NCBI GenBank assembly: GCA_011087645.1
Contig: JAALLF010000003.1
Location: 62,001-126,000, forward strand
Source: Alphaproteobacteria bacterium
GTDB lineage: Bacteria; Pseudomonadota; Alphaproteobacteria; UBA6615
Direction: 5' to 3'
DNA length: 64,000 bases
Part shown: positions 25,341 through 35,099 of the stretch, piece after piece
Numbering within the stretch: the stretch's first letter is position 1
How the letters are laid out: each line of letters begins with the position of its first letter
The notes under the pieces: generated by a model
What the model saw: the letters and a program-made list of their open reading frames with translations, nothing else
What the model was told of the DNA's origin: nothing
Databases searched by the model: none
Made by a program: the position numbers and the translations under genes

Positions 25341-27104
25341 GTGGCGACTGATGAACGCAAGCTGGCGGCGGTCGTGTCGACCGATGTCGTCGGCTATTCG
25401 CGCCTTATGGGCGTCGATGAAGCCGGCACGCTTGCGGCCCTGCGAACCCACCGCGCTGAACTCATTGATCCAACAATTGCCGCTCATGGCGGGCGTATCG
25501 TCAAGACCATGGGCGATGGCTTATTGCTCGAATTTCCCAGCGTCGTCGAAGCCACGCAATGCGCATTGGAGGTTCAGCAAGGTATGGTGGCGCGTAACAC
25601 CGACGTGCCGGCTTCGGACCAGCTGGTGTTTCGTATTGGTGTCAATTTGGGAGACATCATCATCGAAGGCGAGGATATTCACGGCGATGGTGTGAATATC
25701 GCGGCCCGCCTGCAGGAAATTGCCGAACCGGGTGGTATTTGCATTTCATCGCGAGTGCACGACGATGTGCGCGATCGCCTTGATGTCGAATTCGCCGATT
25801 GCGGCGTCGAAGAACTAAAAAATATCAAACGGCCGGTGCATGTATGGCGCTGGCCGGAAAATTCGAAATTTGGCGAGCGTCCGCAAACTTTGACCGAGCC
25901 GCCGCCCGTCTTGCCCGACAAACCGTCGATTGTCGTTCTGCCCTTCGACAATATGTCGGCCGACCCCGAACAGGAATTTCTTGCCGACGGTATTGTTGAG
26001 ACCATCACCGCGGCCTTGTCGCGCATCCGCTCGTTCTTTGTAATCGCGCGCAACTCCGCCTACACCTACAAAGGCAAAGCGACCAATGTGCTCGACATCG
26101 GCCGCGAACTCGGCGTCGCCTACGTTCTTGAGGGTAGCATTCAGCGAGCCGGTGGAAGGGTGCGAATCACCGTCCAATTGGTTGAGACGGATGGTGGCGC
26201 CCACGTATGGGCCGAACGCTATGACGGTGATATCGACGATATCTTCGATCTGCAAGACCGGATTACCGAGCAAGTCGCTGGCGCTCTACAGCCCTCGATT
26301 CGGTTTGCTGAAATTGAACGGTCGCGCCGGAAACATCCGCAAGACCTTGGTGCTTATGATTACGCTATGCGCTCAATGCCGCATGTCTGGGCGCTGGAAA
26401 AGGATGAAAGTGCCGCTGCTTTAGAGTTGCTTGGCAAGTCGCTAGAAGTCGACCCCGATTATCCGCTGGCTCTCGCGCTGACCGGCTGGTGTCATGCGCA
26501 ACGCTCAGTCTATAACTGGGCTGATGATATGGCTGGCAGTCAAGCTGAGGCGCTGCGACTTGCAGAGCGGGCAGCTCAGCTCAGTGGTGACGATCCGTTA
26601 ATATTGACGGTACTTGGGACGATCCACACCATCGTAAGCAACTTCGGTACGGCGCGAATTTTGCTTGAACGTGCGGTTCAACTGGACCCCAATTCGGCTT
26701 GGGCCTGGAGCCGTCTCGGGTGGCTCGATAACTACACGGAGAACCCAGATCGAGCGATCGAAAATTTGGAGCATGCATTGCGATTGAGCCCACTCGATCC
26801 GATGAACTTCAATAACTACGTCGCTCTTGGTTGTGCCCGGGAGGTGAGCGAGGAATACGACGTGGCGGTCGGATTTTTTAAGCGCGCACTTGAGGAACGA
26901 CCCCACGCTCAGTGGATCTATCGGAACCTAGCTTCTTCCTTATCTGGCGCCGGGCGCATGGACGAGGCGCAGGAGGCGTTTACCTGCCTTATGGAATTCT
27001 ATCCCGACCTCACCGTCGCCAAAGTTAAAACGGCGATGGTTTTCTCGGCCGACTTTATGGACCGCATGGGCGAAAATTTGAAGAAACTCGGCTTGCCCGA
27101 CTAG
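25341..27104 (+). CDS. Class III nucleotide cyclase with TolB-like and TPR domains
   Basis: 587 residues from a GTG with AGGGAG eight bases upstream. Residues 1-165 form a class III adenylate/guanylate cyclase domain: STDVVGYSRL (metal Asp), KTMGDGLLLEF (second metal Asp), and VNIAARLQEIAEPGG with the transition-state Arg. Residues 190-320 match a TolB-like/FlgO-type domain (PSIVVLPFDNMSADPEQEF, YVLEGSIQRAGGRVRI). The rest is a set of TPR repeats. The architecture is common in alphaproteobacteria; such proteins are presumed to make cAMP in response to an unknown cue. No membrane segment is seen. Confidence 0.88.
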   Translation: MATDERKLAAVVSTDVVGYSRLMGVDEAGTLAALRTHRAELIDPTIAAHGGRIVKTMGDGLLLEFPSVVEATQCALEVQQGMVARNTDVPASDQLVFRIGVNLGDIIIEGEDIHGDGVNIAARLQEIAEPGGICISSRVHDDVRDRLDVEFADCGVEELKNIKRPVHVWRWPENSKFGERPQTLTEPPPVLPDKPSIVVLPFDNMSADPEQEFLADGIVETITAALSRIRSFFVIARNSAYTYKGKATNVLDIGRELGVAYVLEGSIQRAGGRVRITVQLVETDGGAHVWAERYDGDIDDIFDLQDRITEQVAGALQPSIRFAEIERSRRKHPQDLGAYDYAMRSMPHVWALEKDESAAALELLGKSLEVDPDYPLALALTGWCHAQRSVYNWADDMAGSQAEALRLAERAAQLSGDDPLILTVLGTIHTIVSNFGTARILLERAVQLDPNSAWAWSRLGWLDNYTENPDRAIENLEHALRLSPLDPMNFNNYVALGCAREVSEEYDVAVGFFKRALEERPHAQWIYRNLASSLSGAGRMDEAQEAFTCLMEFYPDLTVAKVKTAMVFSADFMDRMGENLKKLGLPD

Positions 27105-27261
27105 GTTATCGCGCGGAGATTGGCTAAGAGCCGCCGCGATCAACAATTAGTGTCGTTCGGAAAACCGGCGATAATTCGCTAACGATTTGCCGGTACTATG
27201 GCAAGATCGGCGCAAGCTACGCGTCTCCAATATCGGTTCCAGGCCCAGTAAAGCGCGCAAA

Positions 27262-29112
27262 ATGAGGTATCGTCCCGACATAGATGGTCTGCGGGCAATC
27301 GCCGTGGTGGCGGTGGTCCTGTTCCATGCCGATTTCTCCCTATTCAGTGGTGGCTTTATTGGCGTCGACGTATTCTTCGTCATCTCCGGCTACCTGATCA
27401 CCTCGCTCATCGCGAAGGAAATCAAGGAAAACCGCTTCTCGTTGATCGGCTTTTACGAACGGCGCGCGCGGCGAATATTACCGGCCCTGTTCGCGGTGAT
27501 TTTGGTGTCGTTTGCGATCGCACCCATCGCGCTGTCTCCTGACCGGTTTGCCGAGTTCGGCGAGAGCGCGGTTGCGGCGACCTTGTTTTCCTCGAATTTT
27601 TTGTTTTGGCAGCAAGCCGGCTATTTCGACGCCCCGGCGGATTTCAAACCACTGCTCCACACCTGGTCGCTGGCGGTCGAGGAGCAGTTCTATATCTTCT
27701 TCCCCCTGGCTTTACTTTTGATTGCACGGTTCGCTGGTGGGCGCTGGCACACCTTAGTTATTGCTCTCGGTATCATTTCGTTTGGCGTTAGCGGGTGGGC
27801 GGTCATCTATAGCCCGGCCTCTGCCTTCTACCTTCCCCAATCCCGAATGTGGGAATTGCTTGTTGGATCATTGCTAGCGATGCAAATATTTCCCTCGCCA
27901 ACCAGCCGGTTCTACCGGGAGGCGGGTTCCATCGCCGGTCTGGGGCTGATCGGTTGGGGGGTCTTCACATTTACCGAGACGACGGCGTTTCCAGGCGCCA
28001 ATGCGATCTTCCCTTGTGTGGGTGCGGCGTTGTTGATCCACGCAGGATCGACAGGGCCTTCCCTGGTAAACCGCTTGTTGGCGATGCGGGCGCCGGTATT
28101 CATCGGGCTGATTTCGTATTCACTCTATCTTTGGCATTGGCCGGCCTTTGTGTTCACCCGATCATTGGTGCCTCGCGACCTAACGGGGATAGAAACCGCC
28201 GGTATTATCGGGTTTTCGTTTGTCGCCGCGATACTGTCTTGGCGATTTGTTGAGCGGCCGTTCCGTGGCGGCGAGGCTATTTTAACTCGCAAGTCGCTGT
28301 TTTCCGGCGCTGGTGGGTTCGCGGTGTTGTTGGTCGCGTTTGGGGTCTTAGGTTCGGCGGCAAACGGCGGGCGGTTTTCGTTCGATCCCGAAACCGTGGT
28401 GGCCACCGATATCTATAATGAACAATACAATCACCGGACTTGTTTTCTCGAACGAGATCAGGGGTTCGAGGACTGGCAGGCGCAATCCTGTTTTATCAAC
28501 AATGGCGCAGACGCAAACGCATTGCTCTGGGGCGATTCTTTTGCGGCTCATCTTGTGCCTGGATTTAGGTCGAACCAAGCCGCTTGGTCGCATAATATCC
28601 TGCAATACACCTCCGGATCTTGCGCCCCGGTGTTGGGCTGGGATCCTCTGATTGTGTCAAATTGCGAGAGATTTAATGACCATGTTCTGAAGGTTATCGA
28701 TGAGTTCGACATCGAGACCATTATCGTGGCGGGCCATTGGGATAGCGCCTTCGGCTTGGGGGTTGAACCGCGGACCATCACGCAGACCATCAGGAAATTA
28801 CGAGACCTCGGACTTAAGGTGGTGGTGATTGGCCAGACACCGGTTTTTCGTTCGAATGTCGAGTGGCTAGCGGCCCGAGGTAAATTCGAAGATGGTGCGC
28901 CGCTGAATATGGACGAAAATATAAATCGGCGGGTTCTACAGCTTGTTTCGAATGTGACGTTTATCGATCCCCTGCCGTTTCTTTGCGACGGCCCTATCTG
29001 CAAGTTTCGCACTGAAGATCAGGCTTATTTCGGCGATTCGAGCCATCTCACTGTCTTCGGTAGCGAATGGTATGTCGACCGATTCGTGCCGTTCTTAAAC
29101 GGCGTGCTCTGA
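27262..29112 (+). CDS. Acyltransferase-3/SGNH fusion (OafA-type)
   Basis: 616 residues from the ATG at 27262, where YRPDIDGLRAIAVVAVVLFH, the standard beginning of this family, starts; the earlier in-frame start adds unrelated residues. Residues 1-370 are ten or so membrane segments of acyltransferase family 3 (GVDVFFVISGYLIT, FYERRARRILPAL). Residues 400-616 are a periplasmic SGNH hydrolase-like domain with LLWGDSFAAH (nucleophile Ser) and DSSHLTVFG (Asp/His). Such fusions O-acetylate lipopolysaccharide, exopolysaccharide or peptidoglycan at the outer face of the inner membrane. The acceptor is unknown; no sugar-synthesis cluster adjoins. Confidence 0.9.
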   Translation: MRYRPDIDGLRAIAVVAVVLFHADFSLFSGGFIGVDVFFVISGYLITSLIAKEIKENRFSLIGFYERRARRILPALFAVILVSFAIAPIALSPDRFAEFGESAVAATLFSSNFLFWQQAGYFDAPADFKPLLHTWSLAVEEQFYIFFPLALLLIARFAGGRWHTLVIALGIISFGVSGWAVIYSPASAFYLPQSRMWELLVGSLLAMQIFPSPTSRFYREAGSIAGLGLIGWGVFTFTETTAFPGANAIFPCVGAALLIHAGSTGPSLVNRLLAMRAPVFIGLISYSLYLWHWPAFVFTRSLVPRDLTGIETAGIIGFSFVAAILSWRFVERPFRGGEAILTRKSLFSGAGGFAVLLVAFGVLGSAANGGRFSFDPETVVATDIYNEQYNHRTCFLERDQGFEDWQAQSCFINNGADANALLWGDSFAAHLVPGFRSNQAAWSHNILQYTSGSCAPVLGWDPLIVSNCERFNDHVLKVIDEFDIETIIVAGHWDSAFGLGVEPRTITQTIRKLRDLGLKVVVIGQTPVFRSNVEWLAARGKFEDGAPLNMDENINRRVLQLVSNVTFIDPLPFLCDGPICKFRTEDQAYFGDSSHLTVFGSEWYVDRFVPFLNGVL

Positions 29113-29169
29113 CGCCGGGCCTGGCCACGGATATTCACTAACCCCACAATTCGTGCCACCATTCTCGTT

Positions 29170-29769
29170 ATGAGAATGGTAATAGCCGTAACCGCGCTTG
29201 TTTTGGGGTTTGGGTTGGCCAGCGGTGTGCAGGCGCAAAGCCTGCAGCAACTTGTTGCGCAATGTTCCGGCACCAATGATGAGCTGGTTATTCGAGGCTG
29301 TACAGGTGTTCTGAAATCGTCGGGGATCAGCCGGAAAAACAAAGCCGTTGCCTATGTTACCCGCGGTAGCGCGTATGCCAGGCAAGGTGATCCGGATCGT
29401 GCGATCGCCGATTTCGACAGTGCGATCAGCCGAAACCCACGCAGCCTGGTCGCCTATTACAACCGTGGCAATGTCTACTTTGGTAAAGGGAATTTCGACC
29501 AGGCAATTGCTGATTTTAGCCGCGCGGTCGCGCTGCAGCCTGACCATGTTTTGTCTTACAATAATCTGGGCAACGCCTATCTCGGTAAAGGTGAAATCGA
29601 CCAGGCGATTGCGCAGTTCGACAAAGCACTGGAAATCGATCCCGCCAATAACCAAGCGGCGTCGAACCGCGCTTTGGCTTATGCGAAGAACGGCGATGTT
29701 GGCGGTGTGATCCGCAATTTTGGATCGGTCGTGAAAGTCTTCTTCCGCTCCATTTTCGCGCGAAAATGA
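29170..29769 (+). CDS. Exported tetratricopeptide repeat protein
   Basis: 199 residues: signal peptide MRMVIAVTALVLGFGLASGVQAQ, then four TPR units visible as AYARQGDPDRAIADFDSAI, NRGNVYFGKGNFDQAIADF, NLGNAYLGKGEIDQAIAQF and NRALAYAKNGD. A cysteine pair (QCSGTNDELVIRGC) at the start of the mature part is typical of this group of alphaproteobacterial periplasmic TPR proteins. It is a scaffold of unknown partner. Last residues FRSIFARK are basic. The ribosome binding site is weak. Confidence 0.82.
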   Translation: MRMVIAVTALVLGFGLASGVQAQSLQQLVAQCSGTNDELVIRGCTGVLKSSGISRKNKAVAYVTRGSAYARQGDPDRAIADFDSAISRNPRSLVAYYNRGNVYFGKGNFDQAIADFSRAVALQPDHVLSYNNLGNAYLGKGEIDQAIAQFDKALEIDPANNQAASNRALAYAKNGDVGGVIRNFGSVVKVFFRSIFARK

Positions 29770-29877
29770 TAAGTATAGCTTGCCTCCATTCCCTGGCCTT
29801 GCGCGGGTAAGTTACGTAGAAATCATGTGTAGCTAGGAATACCCTCGCGTTACCTTGCCCGATAAGGAGATTCTCCC

Positions 29878-30417
29878 GTGAAACGCTTCCTCGCTGTGGT
29901 GGCCATCTTTGCCTTTGTCACCATTTTGCCGCTGGCATCGCCGGCTAGCGCCGCGTCAATTGACCCGTTTGTCGGCCATTGGGTCGGCATGGGCATTACC
30001 GAGAACGGCGCGCCCGCTGAAAGTGTTGGCTTCATCGATCGCGAGCTCGAAGTGACAATCGACCCGACAGCGGATGGCTTCAATGTGACATGGGTGACGC
30101 GGCGGCCCGCCGGTGGTGCAACGGCGAACAAGATCAAGCACTCGTCGATCAGTGTTCCGTTCGCCCGTGTCGACAAACCCGGCATCTATCGCATGACGGC
30201 GACCGGTGAGCCGCTGTCGGGCGATCCCTATATTTGGGCACGGGTCGGGGATCGGGCGCTTGAAGTGCACAGCATTACAATTTCCGCGCAGGGGGTACTG
30301 GAATACCAAAAATATGTACGCACGTTGCTCTCCGACAATGAAATGCAGCTGCGTTTCACGCGCTCGCTCGATGGCAGCATCGTGCGATCTGTGCTTGCGC
30401 ATCTGAGGCGCCAGTAG
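29878..30417 (+). CDS. Exported protein of unknown function
   Basis: 179 residues from a GTG at 29878, supported by AAGGAG nine bases upstream. Signal peptide MKRFLAVVAIF to SPASAA; the mature part begins DPFVGHWVGMGI and looks like a beta-barrel of lipocalin-like type (GHW/VGxG start, alternating strands, YIWARVGDRALEVHS). There are no cysteines in the mature domain. The GMC oxidoreductase gene starts 27 bases downstream on the same strand. Confidence 0.75.
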   Translation: MKRFLAVVAIFAFVTILPLASPASAASIDPFVGHWVGMGITENGAPAESVGFIDRELEVTIDPTADGFNVTWVTRRPAGGATANKIKHSSISVPFARVDKPGIYRMTATGEPLSGDPYIWARVGDRALEVHSITISAQGVLEYQKYVRTLLSDNEMQLRFTRSLDGSIVRSVLAHLRRQ

Positions 30418-30444
30418 GCCGAGCCAGGCGCGGTCGCCCGAGAT

Positions 30445-32082
30445 ATGGCCGAATTCGACTATGTGATTATCGGCGCCGGCAGCGCCGGTTGCGTGTTGGC
30501 CAACCGGTTGAGCGCCGATCCGGAAGTGCGCGTCCTGCTGCTCGAGGCCGGCCCGCGGGACCGCCACCCGTTCATTCATATTCCGGTCGGCTTGGCAAAA
30601 ATGATCCCCAACCGGCGCTACAATTGGGCCTATGAGACCGAACCTCAGGCCAATCTCGATAACCGTCGGATCATGTGGCCGCGGGGTAAGACCCTGGGCG
30701 GCACATCATCGCTCAATGGCATGATTTATATCCGCGGCCACGCCCGCGATTATGATCTGTGGCGCCAGATGGGATTGGCTGGTTGGTCCTATGCCGATGT
30801 GTTGCCCTACTTCAAACGCGCCGAGGGTAATGAGCGTGGGGCCGATACGTTCCACGGCGGTGATGGTCCCCTCAATGTCACCGAAGCGCATCACGACAAC
30901 CTCCTGTTCGATGCGTTTGTTGAGGCTGGGCGTGAGGCCGGACATCCGGTTAACCCGGATTTCAACGGCGCCGAGCAGGAAGGTTTCGGGCGCTACCAGT
31001 TCACTATCCGAAATGCCCGGCGTTGGAGCACCGCGGCGGCTTATCTGCGTCCCGCTTTGTCTCGGCCTAATTTGACGGTGGCAACCGAAGCGCTGACCCA
31101 GCGCATCTCGTTTACCCAGGGTCGCGCTGAGGGGGTTATCTATCGCCAGGGTGGGCGAGAGGTGACTGCCTATGCGGCACGCGAGGTGTTACTCGCTGCT
31201 GGCGCGGTGAATTCGCCACAGATTCTCATGCTATCAGGGGTGGGAGGGGGCGGCCATCTGCGAAGCCACGGTATTGAACCGGTGGTCGACCTGCCGGAGG
31301 TCGGCCGCAACCTCCAAGATCATTCCAATATCCACACGGTCCACGGCGCCACCGTTAAAACGCTGACCGACGAATTGACCCGGCTCGAACGGGGCGCCTT
31401 CGCGGTGGCGCGCGCGATGGTCATGCGATCCGGCCCCGCGGCCGGGTTTCCGTTGGAAGGCGGCGCATTTATCCGCACCGCGCCTGAGTTAGAAATGCCC
31501 GATGTGCAGTTTCATTTCAGCGCCGGTAATCTCATGTCGCTCATCCGCCAGCCCTTTTCGGCCCCGACAACCGATCATACAAGGCCTGACGCCTTCATGT
31601 GCCATGCCTGCCTGTTGCGGCCCGAAAGCCGAGGCGAGATCACTTTGCGCTCGGCGAATCCCGCCGACGCGCCGGCGATCCAGCCCAACTATCTGTCGAC
31701 CGACCGCGACCGCAACACTCTGCGCGAAGCCTTCAAGGCGATGCGACATGTGATGACCCGGCCGGCATTGGCGCGGCACAGCACGGGCGAAATTTGGCCA
31801 GGACCAGAAGTGGCGAGCGATGACCAACTCGATGCCTTCGTGCGTAGCGCCGCCAGCACCGTCTATCACCCGGTTGGCAGTTGTCGCATGGGCGCGGACG
31901 AGCGCGCTGTGGTCGATGAGAGTTTAAGAGTGCGCGGCGTTGAGGGGCTTCGGGTTGTGGATGCCTCGATTATGCCGACCCTGGTCGGCGGCAACACAAA
32001 TGCGCCGACCGTGATGATCGCGGAAAAGGCCGCCGACATGATCCTTGGGCAGCCACCGTTACCACCGGAACATATGGTTTAG
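30445..32082 (+). CDS. GMC family FAD oxidoreductase (choline/alcohol dehydrogenase type)
   Basis: 545 residues. FAD-binding DYVIIGAGSAGCVLANRL at the N-terminus, LLLEAGPRD, the GMC signature RGKTLGGTSSLNGMIYIRG, the second signature GAVNSPQILMLSG and the catalytic histidine in VYHPVGSCRMG followed by VGGNTNAPTVMIAEKAAD. The family oxidises choline, alcohols or polyethylene glycol to aldehydes, usually in the cytosol. No betB or choline transporter is adjacent, so betaine synthesis is not supported by context. Confidence 0.92.
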   Translation: MAEFDYVIIGAGSAGCVLANRLSADPEVRVLLLEAGPRDRHPFIHIPVGLAKMIPNRRYNWAYETEPQANLDNRRIMWPRGKTLGGTSSLNGMIYIRGHARDYDLWRQMGLAGWSYADVLPYFKRAEGNERGADTFHGGDGPLNVTEAHHDNLLFDAFVEAGREAGHPVNPDFNGAEQEGFGRYQFTIRNARRWSTAAAYLRPALSRPNLTVATEALTQRISFTQGRAEGVIYRQGGREVTAYAAREVLLAAGAVNSPQILMLSGVGGGGHLRSHGIEPVVDLPEVGRNLQDHSNIHTVHGATVKTLTDELTRLERGAFAVARAMVMRSGPAAGFPLEGGAFIRTAPELEMPDVQFHFSAGNLMSLIRQPFSAPTTDHTRPDAFMCHACLLRPESRGEITLRSANPADAPAIQPNYLSTDRDRNTLREAFKAMRHVMTRPALARHSTGEIWPGPEVASDDQLDAFVRSAASTVYHPVGSCRMGADERAVVDESLRVRGVEGLRVVDASIMPTLVGGNTNAPTVMIAEKAADMILGQPPLPPEHMV

Positions 32083-32106
32083 AGAGCCGTCAGCCAGTCA
32101 GAGCGA

Positions 32107-32925
32107 CTATTTCTCGGCCAGCATCATGACGTTGACCAGGCGGCCTTCGGCCAGGCTGCGGCCGGAATTGGCGGCGCGATCACCCATATCGGCGCCGGCG
32201 ACGAGACCGACGCCGAGTTTTGCGTAGCGTACGCGCTCCGTTTGCCTCTGCGCACTGGCAACAACGTCGGCGCTGGTGTCTCGCCATTCCAAGATACGGA
32301 AGCCGGCGGTTTCGAGTGCGGCGCGCATATCGGCTTGGGGCACAAGAAAGCTGATCTCCGGAACGCGCGCCCAGGGCAAGGGGAAATGGGGCGGCCCCGC
32401 GGTGCCGGAGGTCATTTCGGTCGACGTAAAACGGCCACTCGGTTTTAGCATCCGGGCGATTTCGCTATAGAAGCCGGCCTTGTCCTCGACGTTCATGGTC
32501 ACGTTTTGGCACCACACCATATCGAAGCTGGCGTCGGCGAAAGGCAGGTCGAGTCCATTAGCCTGTTGAAAATCGACGAAATGATCGAGGCGACAGCGTT
32601 CGGTCAGCATTTTGGCAACGGCGATAAACTCTGCCGTCAGATCGACGCCGGTGACGCGGCAGCCATAGGTCGAGGCTAGGTAGCGCGCTGGTCCGCCGAC
32701 ACCGCAACCGACATCGAGTATGTGCATGTCCTCGTGGGGCGCGGCGAGCGCCGCGTGCTCACGAGTGGCGACGATGCCGCGCGTGTGGAACTGGTCAATC
32801 GGCGCCAGTATCTCTGGCGTCAGCGCATCTATATCGACACCTTCCTCCCGCAACGCGGCGAGAATGCGATCGCCTATTCCCGCGTCGCCGTAATGCGAGG
32901 AGATTTGTCCGAAACTGTCGGTCAT
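32107..32925 (-). CDS. Class I SAM-dependent methyltransferase
   Basis: 272 residues. Motif I HILDVGCGVGGPARYLA, acidic VTGVDLT at strand 2, and the post-motif DASFDMVWCQNVTMNVEDK. It resembles the sarcosine/dimethylglycine and sterol-type small-molecule methyltransferases. AAGGGA lies ten bases before the ATG. It starts 18 bases downstream of the ketopantoate-reductase-like gene, so the two are co-transcribed and probably act in one pathway. It converges on the GMC gene with 24 bases between. Confidence 0.87.
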   Translation of the reverse strand: MTDSFGQISSHYGDAGIGDRILAALREEGVDIDALTPEILAPIDQFHTRGIVATREHAALAAPHEDMHILDVGCGVGGPARYLASTYGCRVTGVDLTAEFIAVAKMLTERCRLDHFVDFQQANGLDLPFADASFDMVWCQNVTMNVEDKAGFYSEIARMLKPSGRFTSTEMTSGTAGPPHFPLPWARVPEISFLVPQADMRAALETAGFRILEWRDTSADVVASAQRQTERVRYAKLGVGLVAGADMGDRAANSGRSLAEGRLVNVMMLAEK

Positions 32926-32943
32926 TGGTCGAGCGTCCCTTTA

Positions 32944-33879
32944 CTAGATATTACCGTCGTTGGCTTGGCGTGCTTCATATGCTTTGAGATGGGCATAGGC
33001 GGCGGTCAGTAGGGGGCTATTGATCTCTAGGTCGCGCGCGCGCCGTAGCATCAAGCCAACGATCTGCTCGCCCTCGGTTCGATTGCCGGCCTCGATGTCA
33101 CGCAGCATCGAGGTGGCATAGGTGCCTTGCCGGTCGGCGAACAGGGCACGATAAGATTCCATAAATTCTTCGCTCGGCGGATAGCCGCTGGCTCGCGCTA
33201 CGGCAGCCGAGGTCTCGAGCATTTCCTGAAACAGCGCCGCGCCTTCGTCGGTGGCAACAATTTGGCCTGTATTGGCCCGCATCAGGCAAGTCATGCTGGC
33301 GGCCGTGCTCAAATGGACGAATTTTTCCCACATCTCTTGCATGACATTGTCCAGCGCGATGGCTTCAAGCCCGATGGCGCCATCGAATACGGCTTTTACC
33401 GACGCTGCCCGGTCGCTCAACTCACCCGTTTGTTCGCCAAAGCGGAGCCAGTGCCAGTCGTTCATATGTTTGATCGTGCCGTCGGCCAGGCGCGAGGCGG
33501 ACAATTTGATGGTGCCGCCGAATACACGCTCCTGGCCAAAGGTCTCGTTAAGGATAGCGATATGGCCGAGCCCGTTGAGGATGGGTAGCACCATCCCCTC
33601 TGGCGATAATCCTGGTCGAATGGCGTCGATGGCGCTGTCCAAATCGTAGGCTTTGCAGGTCAGGATCACCAGATCGTAGATGGGCGTTAGCGCGCCGCCG
33701 CTAACCGTTGTTACTTTGCAATCTAGATCGCCAAATACCGAGCGGAGGCGGAGGCCTTCGTTATCCAATTGAGCTCGACGTGCATCGCGTACCAGGAAAG
33801 TTGCATCGGCGCCGGCTTCGGTCAGTCGACCCCCGAGATAACCGCCGATGGCGCCGGCCCCTAGTATAAGAATTTTCAT
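32944..33879 (-). CDS. Ketopantoate reductase family protein 3
   Basis: 311 residues. GAGAIGGYLGGRL nucleotide loop, TCKAYDLDSA early Lys, WEKFVHLST catalytic Lys, and SMLRDIEAGNRTEGEQIVG. It is clearly homologous to the protein at 21363-22310 along its whole length. First gene of a two-gene unit with the methyltransferase. The start has GGGAA just upstream. Confidence 0.85.
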   Translation of the reverse strand: MKILILGAGAIGGYLGGRLTEAGADATFLVRDARRAQLDNEGLRLRSVFGDLDCKVTTVSGGALTPIYDLVILTCKAYDLDSAIDAIRPGLSPEGMVLPILNGLGHIAILNETFGQERVFGGTIKLSASRLADGTIKHMNDWHWLRFGEQTGELSDRAASVKAVFDGAIGLEAIALDNVMQEMWEKFVHLSTAASMTCLMRANTGQIVATDEGAALFQEMLETSAAVARASGYPPSEEFMESYRALFADRQGTYATSMLRDIEAGNRTEGEQIVGLMLRRARDLEINSPLLTAAYAHLKAYEARQANDGNI

Positions 33880-34016
33880 GGCCCGGTTCCCTAAGGCTGC
33901 TTATCTTGGGGTGCACGGCACCCGCGGCTCTGATTTGATAACTTAACCTCGATTGTCGGCCGCGTCAGGGGTGGGTCGGTAAACATGCCGAAAAGATCTT
34001 GTGTGAGGCTTACGCG

Positions 34017-35099
34017 ATGAAGATCAGCACTATCGATATAGAGCAGCTTGCCATACCGCTGCGCAGACCCATTCGCACTGCAGCGCATGATTTCACCCAC
34101 GCCTATACCGTCTTCGTTCGACTGCGCACCGATATTGGGTTGACCGGTATTGGCTGGTGCTTTGCTTTCGAGGCATCAAAAGCGGCAGCGCTCGCGGCAC
34201 TGGTGGCGGACTTGACGTCCGTCTACGAGGGCCGGGATCCTCGCGCGGTGCGGGCGAATTTTGCCGCAGCATGGCGCGACTTGAACTTCTTCGGCCATGC
34301 CGGTGCGGCGATGATGGCGTTGTCGGCGCTGGATACGGCATGCTGGGACTTGGCGGCGCAGGCTGCTGAGCTACCTCTCTATCGCTATCTCGGTGGCGAT
34401 AACACCCGGGTGACGACTTATGCCTCGTCCGGGTTGTGGCTGAACTATTCAGTCGACGAGGTCATTGCTGAGGCCGAGATGTTTCGCGCACAGGGTCATC
34501 GCGCCATGAAGATGCGCATTGGCCGTCCAGATTTCATGACCGATATCGGGCGTGTCGGCCGGGTGCGCGAGGCGCTGGGCTCCGACATCGAACTATTGGT
34601 TGATGCTAATCAGGCATGGCCGGTATCGGTGGCGATCCGCGCCGGCCGCCTGCTGGAGCCCTTGGATATATTTTGGCTTGAGGAACCGGTTTTTTATACC
34701 GATTTGGCAGGATGCGCCCAGGTCACTGCGGCCCTAGACATGCGGGTGGCAACCGGGGAGACGTCCTATGGCTCGGCCGCCATGAAGCAGCATTTGCAGG
34801 TGCGGGCCGCGGATGTACTAATGCCGGACCTGCAACGTATGGGCGGGATTACCGAATATCTCAATGCCGCCGCCTTATGTGCGGCTTTCAACCAGCCGGT
34901 TTCCTCGCACTTGTTTACTGAAGCCTCGGCTCATGTGCTGGCTGCTCAACCCCATGCCCTGATGCTCGAGCACATGGAATGGTGGGAGGAATTGTTCGAA
35001 AATCCGCTGGCCATTGAGGATGGCCAAGTGGTGCTGCCCACCGCGCCGGGCCTTGGTTTGACCGTGTCGGAACAAGCTTTATCGCGCTTCACGATCTGA
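34017..35099 (+). CDS. Enolase superfamily enzyme (mandelate racemase/muconate cycloisomerase group)
   Basis: 360 residues from the ATG at 34017. Capping domain first, then the barrel with HRAMKMRIG (Lys165, Arg167 in place of the Lys-x-Lys pair of mandelate racemase), VDANQAW and WLEEP and ATGE for the magnesium ligands, the LMPDLQRMGG loop and SSHLF with the His base at about residue 300. Both bases (Lys and His) suggest a racemase or dehydratase of an acid sugar or related hydroxy acid. Divergent from the KPR-like gene. The reaction cannot be fixed. Confidence 0.87.
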   Translation: MKISTIDIEQLAIPLRRPIRTAAHDFTHAYTVFVRLRTDIGLTGIGWCFAFEASKAAALAALVADLTSVYEGRDPRAVRANFAAAWRDLNFFGHAGAAMMALSALDTACWDLAAQAAELPLYRYLGGDNTRVTTYASSGLWLNYSVDEVIAEAEMFRAQGHRAMKMRIGRPDFMTDIGRVGRVREALGSDIELLVDANQAWPVSVAIRAGRLLEPLDIFWLEEPVFYTDLAGCAQVTAALDMRVATGETSYGSAAMKQHLQVRAADVLMPDLQRMGGITEYLNAAALCAAFNQPVSSHLFTEASAHVLAAQPHALMLEHMEWWEELFENPLAIEDGQVVLPTAPGLGLTVSEQALSRFTI

